A program made the translations under genes and the position numbers. Below the pieces are notes generated by a model, which saw only the letters and a program-made list of their open reading frames with translations, had not been told where the DNA came from and did no database searches. DNA of 64,000 bases from Zingiber officinale (lineage: Eukaryota; Streptophyta; Magnoliopsida; Zingiberales; Zingiberaceae), in NCBI RefSeq assembly GCF_018446385.1, contig NC_055989.1, positions 133,575,004-133,639,003 of the forward strand. The letters are read 5' to 3'. Below, one piece after another: positions 9,911-19,952 of this stretch. Each line of letters starts with the position of its first letter. The first letter of the stretch is position 1.

Positions 9911-11620
9911 ATGGTTTAGGGTGTGCCAACCTTAATTGGATAGGTAGTTAACCTACTCATGGCAAAAGGTGGCATTTTAGGAATTTTCAAGGTGTAATCA
10001 AGCCTTGAAAATGGAATTAAAAATTATTCCTAAGGTGATTAGGATGTGCCAACCACATTTGAGGAGTTTTCTAGGGTCAATCTAATTGGCACATAGTGAT
10101 CTAAAAATCTTTAGTATATGACTTTAGGTCTATTATACTTAGGAATATAGAATTTATGACAAAATGATCAAAATTATCAAAAATTACAATTAAGGCTAGA
10201 ATTAGGTATTTTCTATACCTTTATATGTTATTTGTCATACATTGTTTGTCATATGCCATGTCATGACATCATATTTATTTTATTATCATTTGAAATGTCA
10301 TGATAATGCTTAGTTTAGTTATATGTCATGCCTTATTTAAGTTTCATACTTGATGACATGACATCATGACATTGGCACATGTTTCCACTTATGATATTAT
10401 TTTATGCTATGTCATCATCTCTTGCATTCATGATCAACTAAATTGATTTAAGGATAGAAACACAATTTGATATGGAGATCAAATTGTTGTTTAGAAAAAG
10501 CATGAGAACTTAGCTTAAGATGACCTAAACTCATATCTCACATCAAAATTGACTTGGATGTGTTTGATACACCTTAGATGTGTGTGAGATATTAGGATGA
10601 TGAGTTAGGATCAAGGTGCATAGTTTTTGTACCTAGATGAGCCTAATTCGAAATTGAGGATCATAGGGAAAACTTGTGTACAAGTCATGTACATTTAGTC
10701 CTAAGATTGTGGTCCTAAATTGAATGGTTTAAAATCATTTCAAAATTGATTTGAAAAACCTTGATGAAGCTTTTCTAGTGATAGCATTCATCATTGAGCA
10801 AGTTGATACAAAGATGGATTAACCTTGAGCTATTTCAAAGTCTTTCGAACTTTGTATCAAGATTAAAAAATGGAAGTTATTTTTATAGAAAACTATTTTT
10901 CCAAGATAATATATGTTATGAGGAATGTATCCTCAAAATTTTATAATTTTTGGAATTTTCTGTAATTTTTTAGGGGTTTCTGAATTTCGGGAGAAAAATC
11001 AGAAATTCTTATCAGAGAGTTGTGGACCGATCAGAGAAGAGTCTGATCGGTCCAGGGAAGTCTGGATCGGTCACTGGACCGATCCAGGGCAGTGTGGATC
11101 GGTCTGGTGATCGATCCAGTGGAGTCCTGATCGGTCTGGTGACCGATCAGAGCGTGCCAAAATGCTGATTTTCGACTGTTGTCTGAAATTTCAGCTATGG
11201 AAGTTGGTGCTTTAGATTTCTAAAGGGTTGAAACTCTCCAAGACATTGTTGGTGCAATGGTCAAGGAGGAGTTGACCTTTAGGGGGAGTTTTTACTCGTC
11301 AAGATTTCTGAGGATGAGTGATATGGGATTATCACTAAGTTGACTGTGGATTTTAGTATCAAGGGAGAAATTAAGGGTTTCAATGAAAGGTATAGGATTT
11401 TCATTAGGAAGAAACTCTTGACCTTGATTCACTCTTTTTGATGTGTGTCCAAAGGGGGAGAATGCCCAGAGAATGTTCAAGGAAGAACATTGGAGTTTGG
11501 GGAGAATGTTCAGAGAATGTTCAAGGAAGAACATTGGAGAACTATTCGAAAACCTAAGTTAGGTTATCGGGTTAACCTAACTTGATTATGATTTTTATCA
11601 AACATCAAAAAGGGGAAGAT
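9911..11620 (+). other. Non-coding internal region of the gag-only element
   Basis: I find no coding sequence where protease, integrase and reverse transcriptase would normally lie. The left part is AT-rich with repeated catgtcatgacatcat-like motifs (about 10220-10400). At about 11030-11155 the atcggtc/gaccgat dyads of the LTR recur. The right end has Ser/Glu-poor spacer-like repeats of aatgttcaaggaagaacattgg (about 11460-11540) and closes with the polypurine tract at 11607-11620. Confidence 0.8.
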
Positions 11621-13344
11621 TGTTGGTGCAACCTTAGGTCAAGGTTGACCTGGGTGACCCGACTCGAGTTGACCTGACTTGAGGTATATTTTGATGTTTG
11701 ACAAAAATAGAGAAGTTGTATTTTGATGTTTGACAAGAATAGGAACTTGGGGGATTGTGGGTGCAACCTTTGGTCAAGGTTGATCTGGTTGACCCGACTT
11801 GAGTTGACCTGATTCGGGAAAAGTCCAAGTATGGAGACTTGGCACGGAAAAGTCCAAGCAGGGAGCTTGGCACGGGAAAAGTCCAAGCAGGGAGCTTGGC
11901 ACGCGGAAAAGTCCAAGTATGGAGACTTGGCACGGAAAAGTCCAAGCAGGGAGCTTGGCACGGGAAAAGTCAAAGCAGGGAGCTTGGCACGGGAAAAGTC
12001 CAAGTATGGAGACTTGGCACGGAAAAGTCCAAGCAGGGAGCTTGGCACGGGAAAAGTCCAAGCAGGGAGCTTGGCACGAGGAAAAGTCCAAGTATGGAAG
12101 CTTGGCATGGGAGGTTGGAGAGGGCTCGGTAGCTCGTTCTCCGGACTAGGTCAGAGAGGGCTCGGTAGCTCGTTCTCTGGACCGGACGAAGTCGGAGAGG
12201 GCTCGGCAGCTCGTTCTCCGGACTAGGTCAGAGAGGGCTCGATAGCTCGTTCTCTGGACCGGACGAAGTCGGAGAGGGCTCGGCAGCTCGTTCTCCAGAC
12301 TAGGTCAGAGAGGGCTCGGTAGCTCGTTCTCTAACCCGGACGATGGAGTCGGAGAGGGCTCGGTAGCTCGTTCTCCGGACTAGGTCAGAGAGGGCTCGGT
12401 AGCTCGTTCTCTAGACCAGGAAGACGTTAGGGTTTAGGGCTAGGAAGCTCTAAAACCAACAGAGGCATTGGATCGGTCTGTTGACCGATCCAGTGAAACT
12501 TTGACTGTCTGGATCAGTCTGTGGACCGATCAGTAACCACACAGAAACTTTCTGTGAGTTATCTGATCGGTCTGGTGACCGATCAGTAAGAAGGCGATAT
12601 GATTCAGACCTATAGGCTGATCGGTCTGTGGACCGATCCACCTATAGGCTGATCGGTCCACAGACCGATCAGGGATCGGCAACAACTCTCTGTGAGAGTT
12701 GGGATCGGTCTGGGGACCGATCAGCCTAGGCCCTGATCGGTCCCATGATCGATCAGACCCATCCTGGACCGATCAGGGTGGAGCCTGATCGGTCCAGGCC
12801 TAGCCGTTGAGACACAACGGCTAGATTTCTGTCTTCTTCGCAGGTTCAAGTTATATAACGAGGTGGAGGACCTCTACAGAAAAAAAAAAAGCTTCTTCTT
12901 CCTCCTTGTGATCTGAGCTTTGCTGAGCTCTCCATTACTGAAGCTTCGTGTGAGCTTCCCTCGGCTGGGTCTCCAACTGAACAGTTGCTGCTGTGGTTGG
13001 CATCCGTGAAGTTGCAGCTTCATCAACAGTCGACGAGAAGGCAAGCAAACTAGTGTTTTTACATTCATATTGTTCTTGGCTTCTTGCTGTATTTCTTGTA
13101 CTCTGATCTTGCTGTTGCAAGAGATTGTGGCGAGGTTTCTCCACCCAGAAGGAGTTTTTATTAGCCGGTTTTCCGGGGTCTCATCCACCGACGGATTGAT
13201 AGGATTCGTCCACCTTACGGACACGCCGAGGAGTAGGAGTATCATCTCCGAACCTCGTTATATCGTCGCGTTTAAGGAAGAAACGTGCATTTGGGGTCGT
13301 CTATTCACACCCCCCTCTCTAGCCGCCATCCGAAAGTCCTAACA
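11621..13344 (+). repeat. 3' LTR of the nested gag-only element
   Basis: The LTR matches 6739-8384, with the same 29-bp repeat block (about 11815-12110), the gagagggctcgg block (about 12110-12420) and a fuller set of palindromes of the form gatcggtctg-tggaccgatc (about 12465-12805). The target duplication ctagt follows directly. Confidence 0.9.
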
Positions 13345-13356
13345 CTAGTGAGAGAT

Positions 13357-15170
13357 TGTTAGTTAGAACCCTAGAGTCAATCATATGATAATTGTTGTAT
13401 GGACTCGATGTATCATATTCCTATATACTTATAAAGGTATTTCTTTATGGTTATTATACTTACTTGTATTGGTGCCAAATAACTAAGTATAATAGTGTCC
13501 TTGAGTAAAAGGTTCTTATCTATATCAATCGATTGGTTGAATTGATAGTGAGATGATATAGAGAACACTACTCTTAATCATTCCTAGTCAAGTATTAACA
13601 TTCAGGGACAATGTTAATGCGTTGAGACTAGCATGTAGGTCAACTGGATGACTTGATCTCACAAGTCATGGATATAGAAATATCAAGTTGACACATGGGT
13701 ATGCATTGAAGAATGTATACTAAATGATCCGCCATGAGAAAGTATCATGGATCGTTATATGAGTGTCATATACTTTCTCATGTGACTATTAGTATGACTA
13801 TCAGTTCTTGGACCTGAAGTCACCATGGTTCCCTACATAAGGAGTTACATACTTTGGCTTCGTCAAATGTCACCCGTAACTAGGTGGACTATAAAGGTGA
13901 TTACTGGGTATGTAACAAATTATGCGGAGGGATGTGAGTGATGTAGATGAGATTTATCCCTCATATATGATGGGAGTAACATCATGATTCTTGATAGAGT
14001 GAGACCACTAAGTGCATGGCCATGCCCAAATGAGTCAATATGAGATATTGAGTTCATTTGTTTAGAATGAGTCTACTTGGAGTTCAAGATATAGATTGAT
14101 TAGAGGATGACACGGTCTATGCCTCAATCGATCAATCTAGATGTCAATGATAGAAGGACATTGTCACATATTGTGAGAGCCACAATTAGTAGTCACAAAG
14201 GTGATGTTGGATCTCAACATTCTTGTAACTTGGGTAGTAATGATGTGTTGCTAGATACCGCTCATTACTTATGTTTCTAAATGAGTTTAGGAGCATTGTC
14301 AACGTTACAAGAAACTATGGGGTTACACATAAAGGGCAATTAGATGGAGATTAGGTGCATATGATGGACCAAGAGGATTAGGTTCATATGATGAACCAAA
14401 TTGGATTAAGAGTAATCCAAATTAGACTAATTGAGTTGAACTCAATTTGATTCATGTGTTGAATGAGTCTAATTTAGATTATGATTCATTGAGTCAATTT
14501 AAATCAATGAATAGAAATTTATTAAATCAAATTGACTTGAATCGATGGTTAGATTTGATCAACCATGGGAGATAAATGGGTCAAGTTTGACTTGACTTGA
14601 GAGGGAAGATGAAGGGTCAAGTTTGACTTGACCAAATGCCACCTCATTGTGACTTGACATGGGGTTGGCCAATGATGGTGTTCCACATCATCATGGCCAC
14701 ATAATTGTGTGCCACCTCATGAGAGAGACCAAGAGTCATGACTCTTGGTATTACATGGAGGTTTAAAAACCCCTCCATTAAGTGGTCGGCCACATAAGTG
14801 AGACATTAAGCAATTTGTGTGCTAATTCAAGTCTTCTTCTTCCTCTCTACATTCTCTTCTCCCTCTCATCCTCCATTGCCGAGACCACCAAGAGTGCTAG
14901 CACACTCTAAGTGGTTTTTCTCCATCTTTTGTCCGTGTGGATACATATAGAGGGGTGTACACTTGACACCCTACGAGATCCGGCAACTTTTGGACGAGCG
15001 GGATAAGCGAAGGGCTTCGCTACAAAGGTATAATCTCTGCCATGTAGATCTAGTGTAGATCTAGGAGAAAACTATGTATATGTTAATTTTATCTTCGCAC
15101 GGATCCGTGGCAAGAACTTCGGGGTTTCCACAACGCAAAAAATGATTTTTGCGGCTCGAAAGTTCCTACA
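13357..15170 (+). repeat. 3' LTR of the copia element (fossil)
   Basis: This 1814-bp LTR begins tgttagttagaacc after the purine-rich agtgagagat and ends ttcctaca, where Ty3/gypsy sequence resumes. The right part contains a TATA-like stretch and a CT-rich leader (about 14820-14880). A gtcaagtttgacttgac unit is duplicated at about 14580-14635. Confidence 0.75.
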
Positions 15171-16501
15171 TATATCAGTGGATCCATAGAAGATAGAAGC
15201 TGTTACCAGTTAAGAGTAGTCGAAGTCTGTACAGGAAACTCGCAGCTTCCTTGGTCTAGCTGGATATTACCGGAGATTGGTTGAGGGTTTCTCCAGCATT
15301 GTTATGTCATTGACTTGACTATCTAGGAAGGGTGTGGAATTTTCCTGGACATATGCTTTTGAGACCAGTTTCAAGTGTTGAAACGAAGACTAATAATTAC
15401 ACTCATCCTAGTTGTACCTTCTAATGTAGATGGATTTGTACTCTACACAGATGTATCATACCAGAGGTTAGGTGCAGTTTTGTAGTAGCACGGTCGAGTA
15501 GTTTCATATGCTTCTCGACGATTGTAAGATCATGAGAAGAATTATCCGACTCATGATTTTAGAATTAGTTCTAGTGTAGCATGAGCGGAGTAGTCTTATG
15601 CCAGTAGACGGAATTCTCATGTAATGTGAATGAAATTCTTTATTTGCATGTGAGATGTGTATTCCTGATTCACTTCCTGCACGAAAAGAGTTACTGTAAG
15701 AAGCACATCATTCAGGATTTGCGATACATTCGGATGGTGTCCATTGTATAGAGACTTGGAGTGTTCCTATTCATGGAACGACATAAAGAAAGATATCGCA
15801 GATTTTGTACCTTGATGTCAAGTATATCAAGAAGTGGAGAGTAAATATCAGAGACCAACAGGAGTGTTTCAGTAGATACATATTCTAGAATGGAATTAGG
15901 AGCATGTTATTGTGAACTTTGTTGTGAGATAATCCAGGGTACGGAGAGGTTATGATGTGATGTGAGTAAATGTTGTTTAGTTGACTAATTTGCTTCCATT
16001 CTATCAATCAGTATGACAAATTCTTTGGATTGATTAGCAGAGTTATATTTTAGAGAGATTACTAGATCTCATGGTATATGTTTGAGTATTATATCGAATG
16101 GAGATCCATGATTCATATTATGATTTTGATAGATTTTATAGCAAACCATGAGTATAGAGCACTATTTTAGTACAACTTTTTACCCTCAGACAGATAGACA
16201 CTTTGAGCGCACTATACAGATGTTGGAGGATTTGTTGATAATGTGTGTTATGGATTTCTGGGGTAGTTGTGAGGATCATTCATGACTAGTAGATTTTACC
16301 CACAGTTGGCTTCACAGCAATGTGGAAGTAGCGGAAGCAGAGTGAGATCATAACTCACAAAGTCATCCTTTACGGTTAGAGATTTGTTCATGATACTTGG
16401 ATTAGGTTGTCTATGAGTATGTTGCTTGGTTGTACCTTTCGATGAGGATCTCTGAGTTGAGCAGTAAATTTGGGAACTAAATTTTTATTAGTGGGGGAGA
16501 A
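15171..16501 (+). mobile_element. Ty3/gypsy pol remnant (fossil)
   Basis: Nucleotide similarity to the gypsy element at 50310-51850 is visible throughout, for example tatatcagtggatccatagaagat against tatttcagtagaccctcagaagat, and the RNase H and integrase parts follow in the same order. It is heavily decayed, with many breaks, and much older than the gypsy copy at 43496. The copia element inserted at its left edge. It runs into an LTR start at 16502. Confidence 0.8.
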
Positions 16502-17841
16502 TGTAAGATACGATAAATTCAATATTAAGTGTTATTGGAGAAATAGCCTTATTGGATTTTTCAAAAAAATTTAGAAATTTTTTTGTAATTTAAATGGAGT
16601 TCGTATGACTCGATTAAGGGGATAAAACTATCGGATTTAGTGAAAATCTATTTGGAATACCCATTTAATTGGGAGTTGATTGGTTTAATTAACATAAAGT
16701 TGAGATTTAATTAAATTAAGTTACAGCAGCACCTACCAAGGCAGCTACCACTCTGAGAATGAATATTTTTGATAGTGGATATGTAAATGAAGATTAAATC
16801 CTTAAATAGTATCTTGTTATAAGGGATAACGAGAAAATAAAATAGAGATAAATACAAATTCCTAGTCTGGGTAAAAAATATAAATTGAAACATAATTTGG
16901 GAACTAAATTTTTATTAGTGGGTGACAATGTAAGATACGATAAATTTAATATTAAGTGTTATTGGATAAATAACCTTATTGGACTTTTCAAAAAAATTTA
17001 GAAATTTTTTTGTAATTTAAATGGAGTTCGTATGACTCGATTAAGGAGATAAAACTATCGCATTTAGTGAAAATTTATTTGGAATACCTATTTAGTTGGG
17101 AGTTGATTGTTTTAATTAACATAAAGTTGAGATTTAATTAAATTAAGTTATAGTAGCACTTACAAGGTAGCTATAACTGAGAATGAGTATTTTTAATAGT
17201 AGATATGTAAATGAAAATTGAATCCTTAAATTAGTATCTTGTTATAAGGGATAATGAGAAAATAAAATAAAGATAAATACCAATTCCTAGTATGGGTAAA
17301 AAAATATAAATTGAAACAAATAGCTCTAGTTAGGCATACAATTAAACCTATTTCATTATTTCAATCTAAAATTAAATACAAAGGTCCTACCGGGATTTGA
17401 ACCCAGGTCGCTGGATTCAAAGTCCAGAGTGCTAACCACTACACCATAGAACCACTTTGTAGTACCGAGATTCAAAAATCCTTAAGTAAAATTAACTCAA
17501 ACACATATTTCATCTCCTTTTTTTTAAATTTTATGAGAGATACAGATTATGATCTTAATTTAAATCTTGGGCGTTATAAATTTATTTTAAGGTGTTATTG
17601 TAATTAGGTATAGGGCTTCAATTAAATATCTGCAAACCCCATATTTGTTTTGAAATAGTTTTAACTTGTTTGAAAAGTTAGGTAGACTTTCAATTAAACT
17701 ATTGCTTTTAATTCAAAGGAAAATAAATGTTTCTTCATTTATCTAGAGATGAATCTGTGTTCGAATATCGATCCTCCTCAAATTCTTTCCCATTCATTTA
17801 ATCAAAAACCCTCTTCCCATTTAATTCCTTTGGCTATCATA
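16379..17841. repeat. Segmental duplication, right copy
   Basis: This is the partner of 522-1759. Inside it the LTR-derived unit is tandemly doubled (16467-16893 and 16894 to about 17318, roughly 425 bp each), with LTR starts at 16502 and 16929. The right boundary is at ggctatcat near 17841, after which the sequence leads into the bHLH gene region. Confidence 0.8.
17382..17453 (-). tRNA. tRNA-Gln (anticodon TTG), second copy
   Basis: All 72 positions agree with the gene at 1307-1378, including the CTTTGAA anticodon loop and box A and box B. A short T-run lies about 12 bases past the 3' end on the minus strand. It lies in the same duplicated segment, so the pair arose by duplication and not by independent insertion. 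Confidence 0.95.
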
Positions 17842-18441
17842 AAATACGTGCAGAAGAAGTGATTAATTGTTTTTCCACTTCCCATATTAACTGATTATAC
17901 AGTCAAAAGCGTATCACGTATATCTCGCAAACCAGAGCATCAGAACAATTAAATTCATGAATTTACATCTCTGAAGTCAATTTTTTCCCCCAAAATTATT
18001 AATTTTGTTTGCAAAATCAATATCTCTGATAAGGACTGAAAAGCATGGTCATATCAAACTTTCATTTTCATGAATTGATACCCGTCATTTTAGTTTAGAT
18101 TTCCTGTATCATCAAAGACGTTGACTTCCACCTGCCGTTTCTGCAGTTAGATTTCTTCTTTTAAATTTCTTGTTCATGAGGATAAACACAGCTTATCATT
18201 CATAGATTTATACAGCCAGTTAAGTTATTATGATCCTTCCTTCCTCAAGGCAGGCCAATGGCTACAAGGGTCAACTTCTCGATGGAAGCCAGATTCCATA
18301 GAAAGAAGCAAAAAAGGAAAAAAGCTGGTAACTCTTCTGATAACATGATCGAATATATCATGCAAACAAGAAAAAGAAAACGATCGATCGATCGAGAGGT
18401 GATCGATCCAGCCTTAATCTTCTCTACGATCGATCATCGCC
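17842..18441. other. Spacer downstream of the bHLH gene
   Basis: The stretch is AT-rich and probably holds the bHLH 3' UTR (minus strand) near 18300-18441. A run of gatcgatc tetranucleotides lies at 18380-18435. I see no other gene. Confidence 0.6.
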
Positions 18442-19641
18442 TCATTTGAATTGTCTGAATACTGAATTCAACCTCTTCACCACATCCTTAGCCGACATCG
18501 AAAATTCCTCCTCCATCTGTTCATCACCGGACGTCCGTTCGTAATTATATCAGATAAGTCGATTTCCGATCGAAGCAAAACAAGAGAAAAAATAATTAAC
18601 TTGCCTGAGAGGCGACCGTGATGTCGAGAGAATTGCTAGTGAATGGCATCACGCTCGTGTTCATTACTGAGAGGTGCAGCTTTTCGATCTCCGAGAGCGC
18701 TTGCACCACCACGCCTTTGCGGTTCTCGCACTGGATCTTGATCAAGACGGACTTGTTGCAGATTCGGGCCTCGATCTCGGGGAGCAAGGAGCCGCCGCTG
18801 CTGAGCCGCCGTTGATCCTCTTCGGAGTTGCCATCGCTCGAGGAGGTATCGTCGTCGTCGTCGTTGTCGTCGTCGTCACCGTCACCGTCACCGTCGACGA
18901 GTAGCTGAGTCTTCTTCACCAGAACCGCCGACTCGATGCTCCTCTTGGCGACCTGGTCTTCGAGGTTCACAACCTTGTCCTGGAGTTGCTTTAAATACTT
19001 GATCGCATCGCCGAGAACGGAAGCTTTGTCCATCTTCAATTCAAATTCAGAAAGAAAGAAATTAAAGGCACAAAGAAACTGAATAAAACAGCTAGCTAGC
19101 TGCTACCTTTTTCAGACCTGGGACAATGGCCGAAAGCTCGATGAATCGCTGGCTCAGCTTCTCCCTCCGCTTCCTCTCCGCCATGATGTGTTCGTGGTTT
19201 TGCCCGGACATCCTCTTCGCCGCGGAGCTCGTCTTGGAGGCAATATTAATGCTGACAGAGCCCTCCGCCGCCTCCTCCGCCTTCTTCACCATGCTACCGT
19301 AAAAACTCGACCGGCAGACCGGCGAGTCGGGATCGCCGAACGACAGAATTCTCGGAGCCGAGGCTGAGTTCTGGTCGGCGGTGGTGGTGCAGGAGCTCCA
19401 GCTGCTGCTCTTGAGTTGCTTCTTGGGCCTCTCGGTACGGCTCTCGGAGGAAGGACTCTGCTCGAAGTGATCTCGTCCCAGAACCACCTCCAGCTGCTGC
19501 AAATCCCACTGGTTGAAGAATCCCTGATCCACTCCCTGCACGATCCCATACTGATTTCATTTAAAATTTGAAGAAGCATTCGTCTTGAGGTGTTGATGAT
19601 CATACCATATCCGAGTAGCATGGAGATGCCATGGCTTCCAT
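18442..19641 (-). CDS. bHLH transcription factor, bHLH18/19/25 (NAI1-like, subgroup IVa)
   Basis: Four exons are read on the minus strand: 19606-19641, 19107-19550, 18605-19033 and 18442-18516, giving about 327 aa, close to Arabidopsis bHLH25. The start MEAMASP is supported by splicing to YGIVQGVDQGFFNQW. The basic helix-loop-helix (NHEHIMAERKRREKLSQRF, loop, LSAIVPGLKK, then MDKASVLGDAIKYLKQL) spans the exon 2/3 junction, and the H-E-R DNA contacts for E-box/G-box binding are present. After the leucine-rich second helix comes an Asp-rich run of about 16 residues. An ACT-like C-terminal domain follows, completed by exon 4 (EEEFSMSAKDVVKRLNS). Introns are 55, 73 and 88 bp. The first is unusually short. 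The last begins with GC (cag/gcaagt) and ends in AG. Without splicing the protein would stop four residues later. Family members act in defence, jasmonate response or ER bodies; the target here is unknown. Confidence 0.88.
18517..18604 (-). other. Probable GC-AG intron in the bHLH gene
   Basis: Exon 3 ends GCCTCTCAG followed by gcaagttaat, the strong donor consensus of GC-AG introns. The acceptor is gatgaacag before ATGGAGGAGG. Splicing joins ITVASQ to MEEEFSMSAKDVV, which restores the family's usual C-terminus. A retained intron would give a stop just after the junction. Confidence 0.75.
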
Positions 19642-19732
19642 GGTTGAGAAACAGAGAAGCTGACAGAGCAGTCTTTCCAAATATCTCGAAGAAGACGCTA
19701 TTTTTAATTTCAATCTAAAGCTTTTTGGTGGA

Positions 19733-19739
19733 TTAAATA
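19733..19739 (-). promoter_or_regulatory. TATA box of the bHLH gene
   Basis: On the minus strand TATTTAA lies about 92 bp upstream of the ATG, leaving room for a short leader that contains a CT-rich stretch. No better TATA lies closer. Confidence 0.55.
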
Positions 19740-19743
19740 GGGG

Positions 19744-19952
19744 GAGTTGAGATCCTCTGTCCCCAAAATGGGGTGTCCCCATGTCCCCTCGCCGATCGGA
19801 CGGGTTAAATCATATCTCAAAGATGCAGTGCACATCACGAGGCCATCAAACTGAGTTGAGATCCTCTGTCCCCAAAATGGGATGTCCCCATGTTCCCTCG
19901 CCGATCGGACGGATTAAATCATATCTCAAAGATGCAGTGCACAACACGAGGC
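19744..19952. repeat. 100-bp tandem duplication in the bHLH promoter
   Basis: Two copies, 19744-19843 and 19853-19952, differ at a handful of positions and are separated by 9 bp. Each contains the dyad ccccaaaatgggg, the string gccgatcggac and atgcagtgcac. The pair lies directly upstream of the TATA box, so any control elements in it are present twice. Confidence 0.9.

Larger units (their letters stand above)
6739..13344 (+). mobile_element. Gag-only LTR retrotransposon (TR-GAG type) nested in copia
   Basis: The element is 6606 bp, with LTRs at 6739-8384 (1646 bp) and 11621-13344 (1724 bp), both TG...CA (tgttggtgcaacc to cctaaca). A 5-bp target duplication ctagt lies at 6734-6738 and 13345-13349. 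A primer site complementary to initiator tRNA-Met follows the 5' LTR, and the polypurine tract aaaaaggggaagat precedes the 3' LTR. The internal region carries a gag ORF and no protease, integrase or reverse transcriptase, so movement would need enzymes from a partner element. Outside one repeat block the LTRs are nearly identical, suggesting a young insertion. It looks structurally whole. LTR style and gag suggest a Sirevirus-related partner, which is inference. Confidence 0.9.
1961..15170 (+). mobile_element. Ty1/copia retrotransposon, 5' LTR not seen, carrying a nested element (fossil)
   Basis: The order of parts is leader (to about 2772), gag, protease, integrase, reverse transcriptase and RNase H (to about 6680), as in Ty1/copia. 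The polypurine tract and 3' LTR (13357-15170) are separated from pol by a 6.6-kb LTR element at 6739-13344. The 3' LTR starts tgttagttagaacc and ends ttcctaca. No matching 5' LTR or primer site is present to the left, where a duplicated tRNA segment lies instead, so the left end was lost by rearrangement. The coding part is broken in roughly half a dozen or more places. It sits in an older Ty3/gypsy remnant. Confidence 0.85.

Noticed and set aside
11605-12226. Long open frames up to 167 codons in the 3' LTR
   Set aside because: Same tandem-repeat artefact as in the 5' LTR; no family features.
18618-18904. Plus-strand open frames
   Set aside because: They are antisense shadows of the bHLH exon 3, including its Asp-rich repeat.
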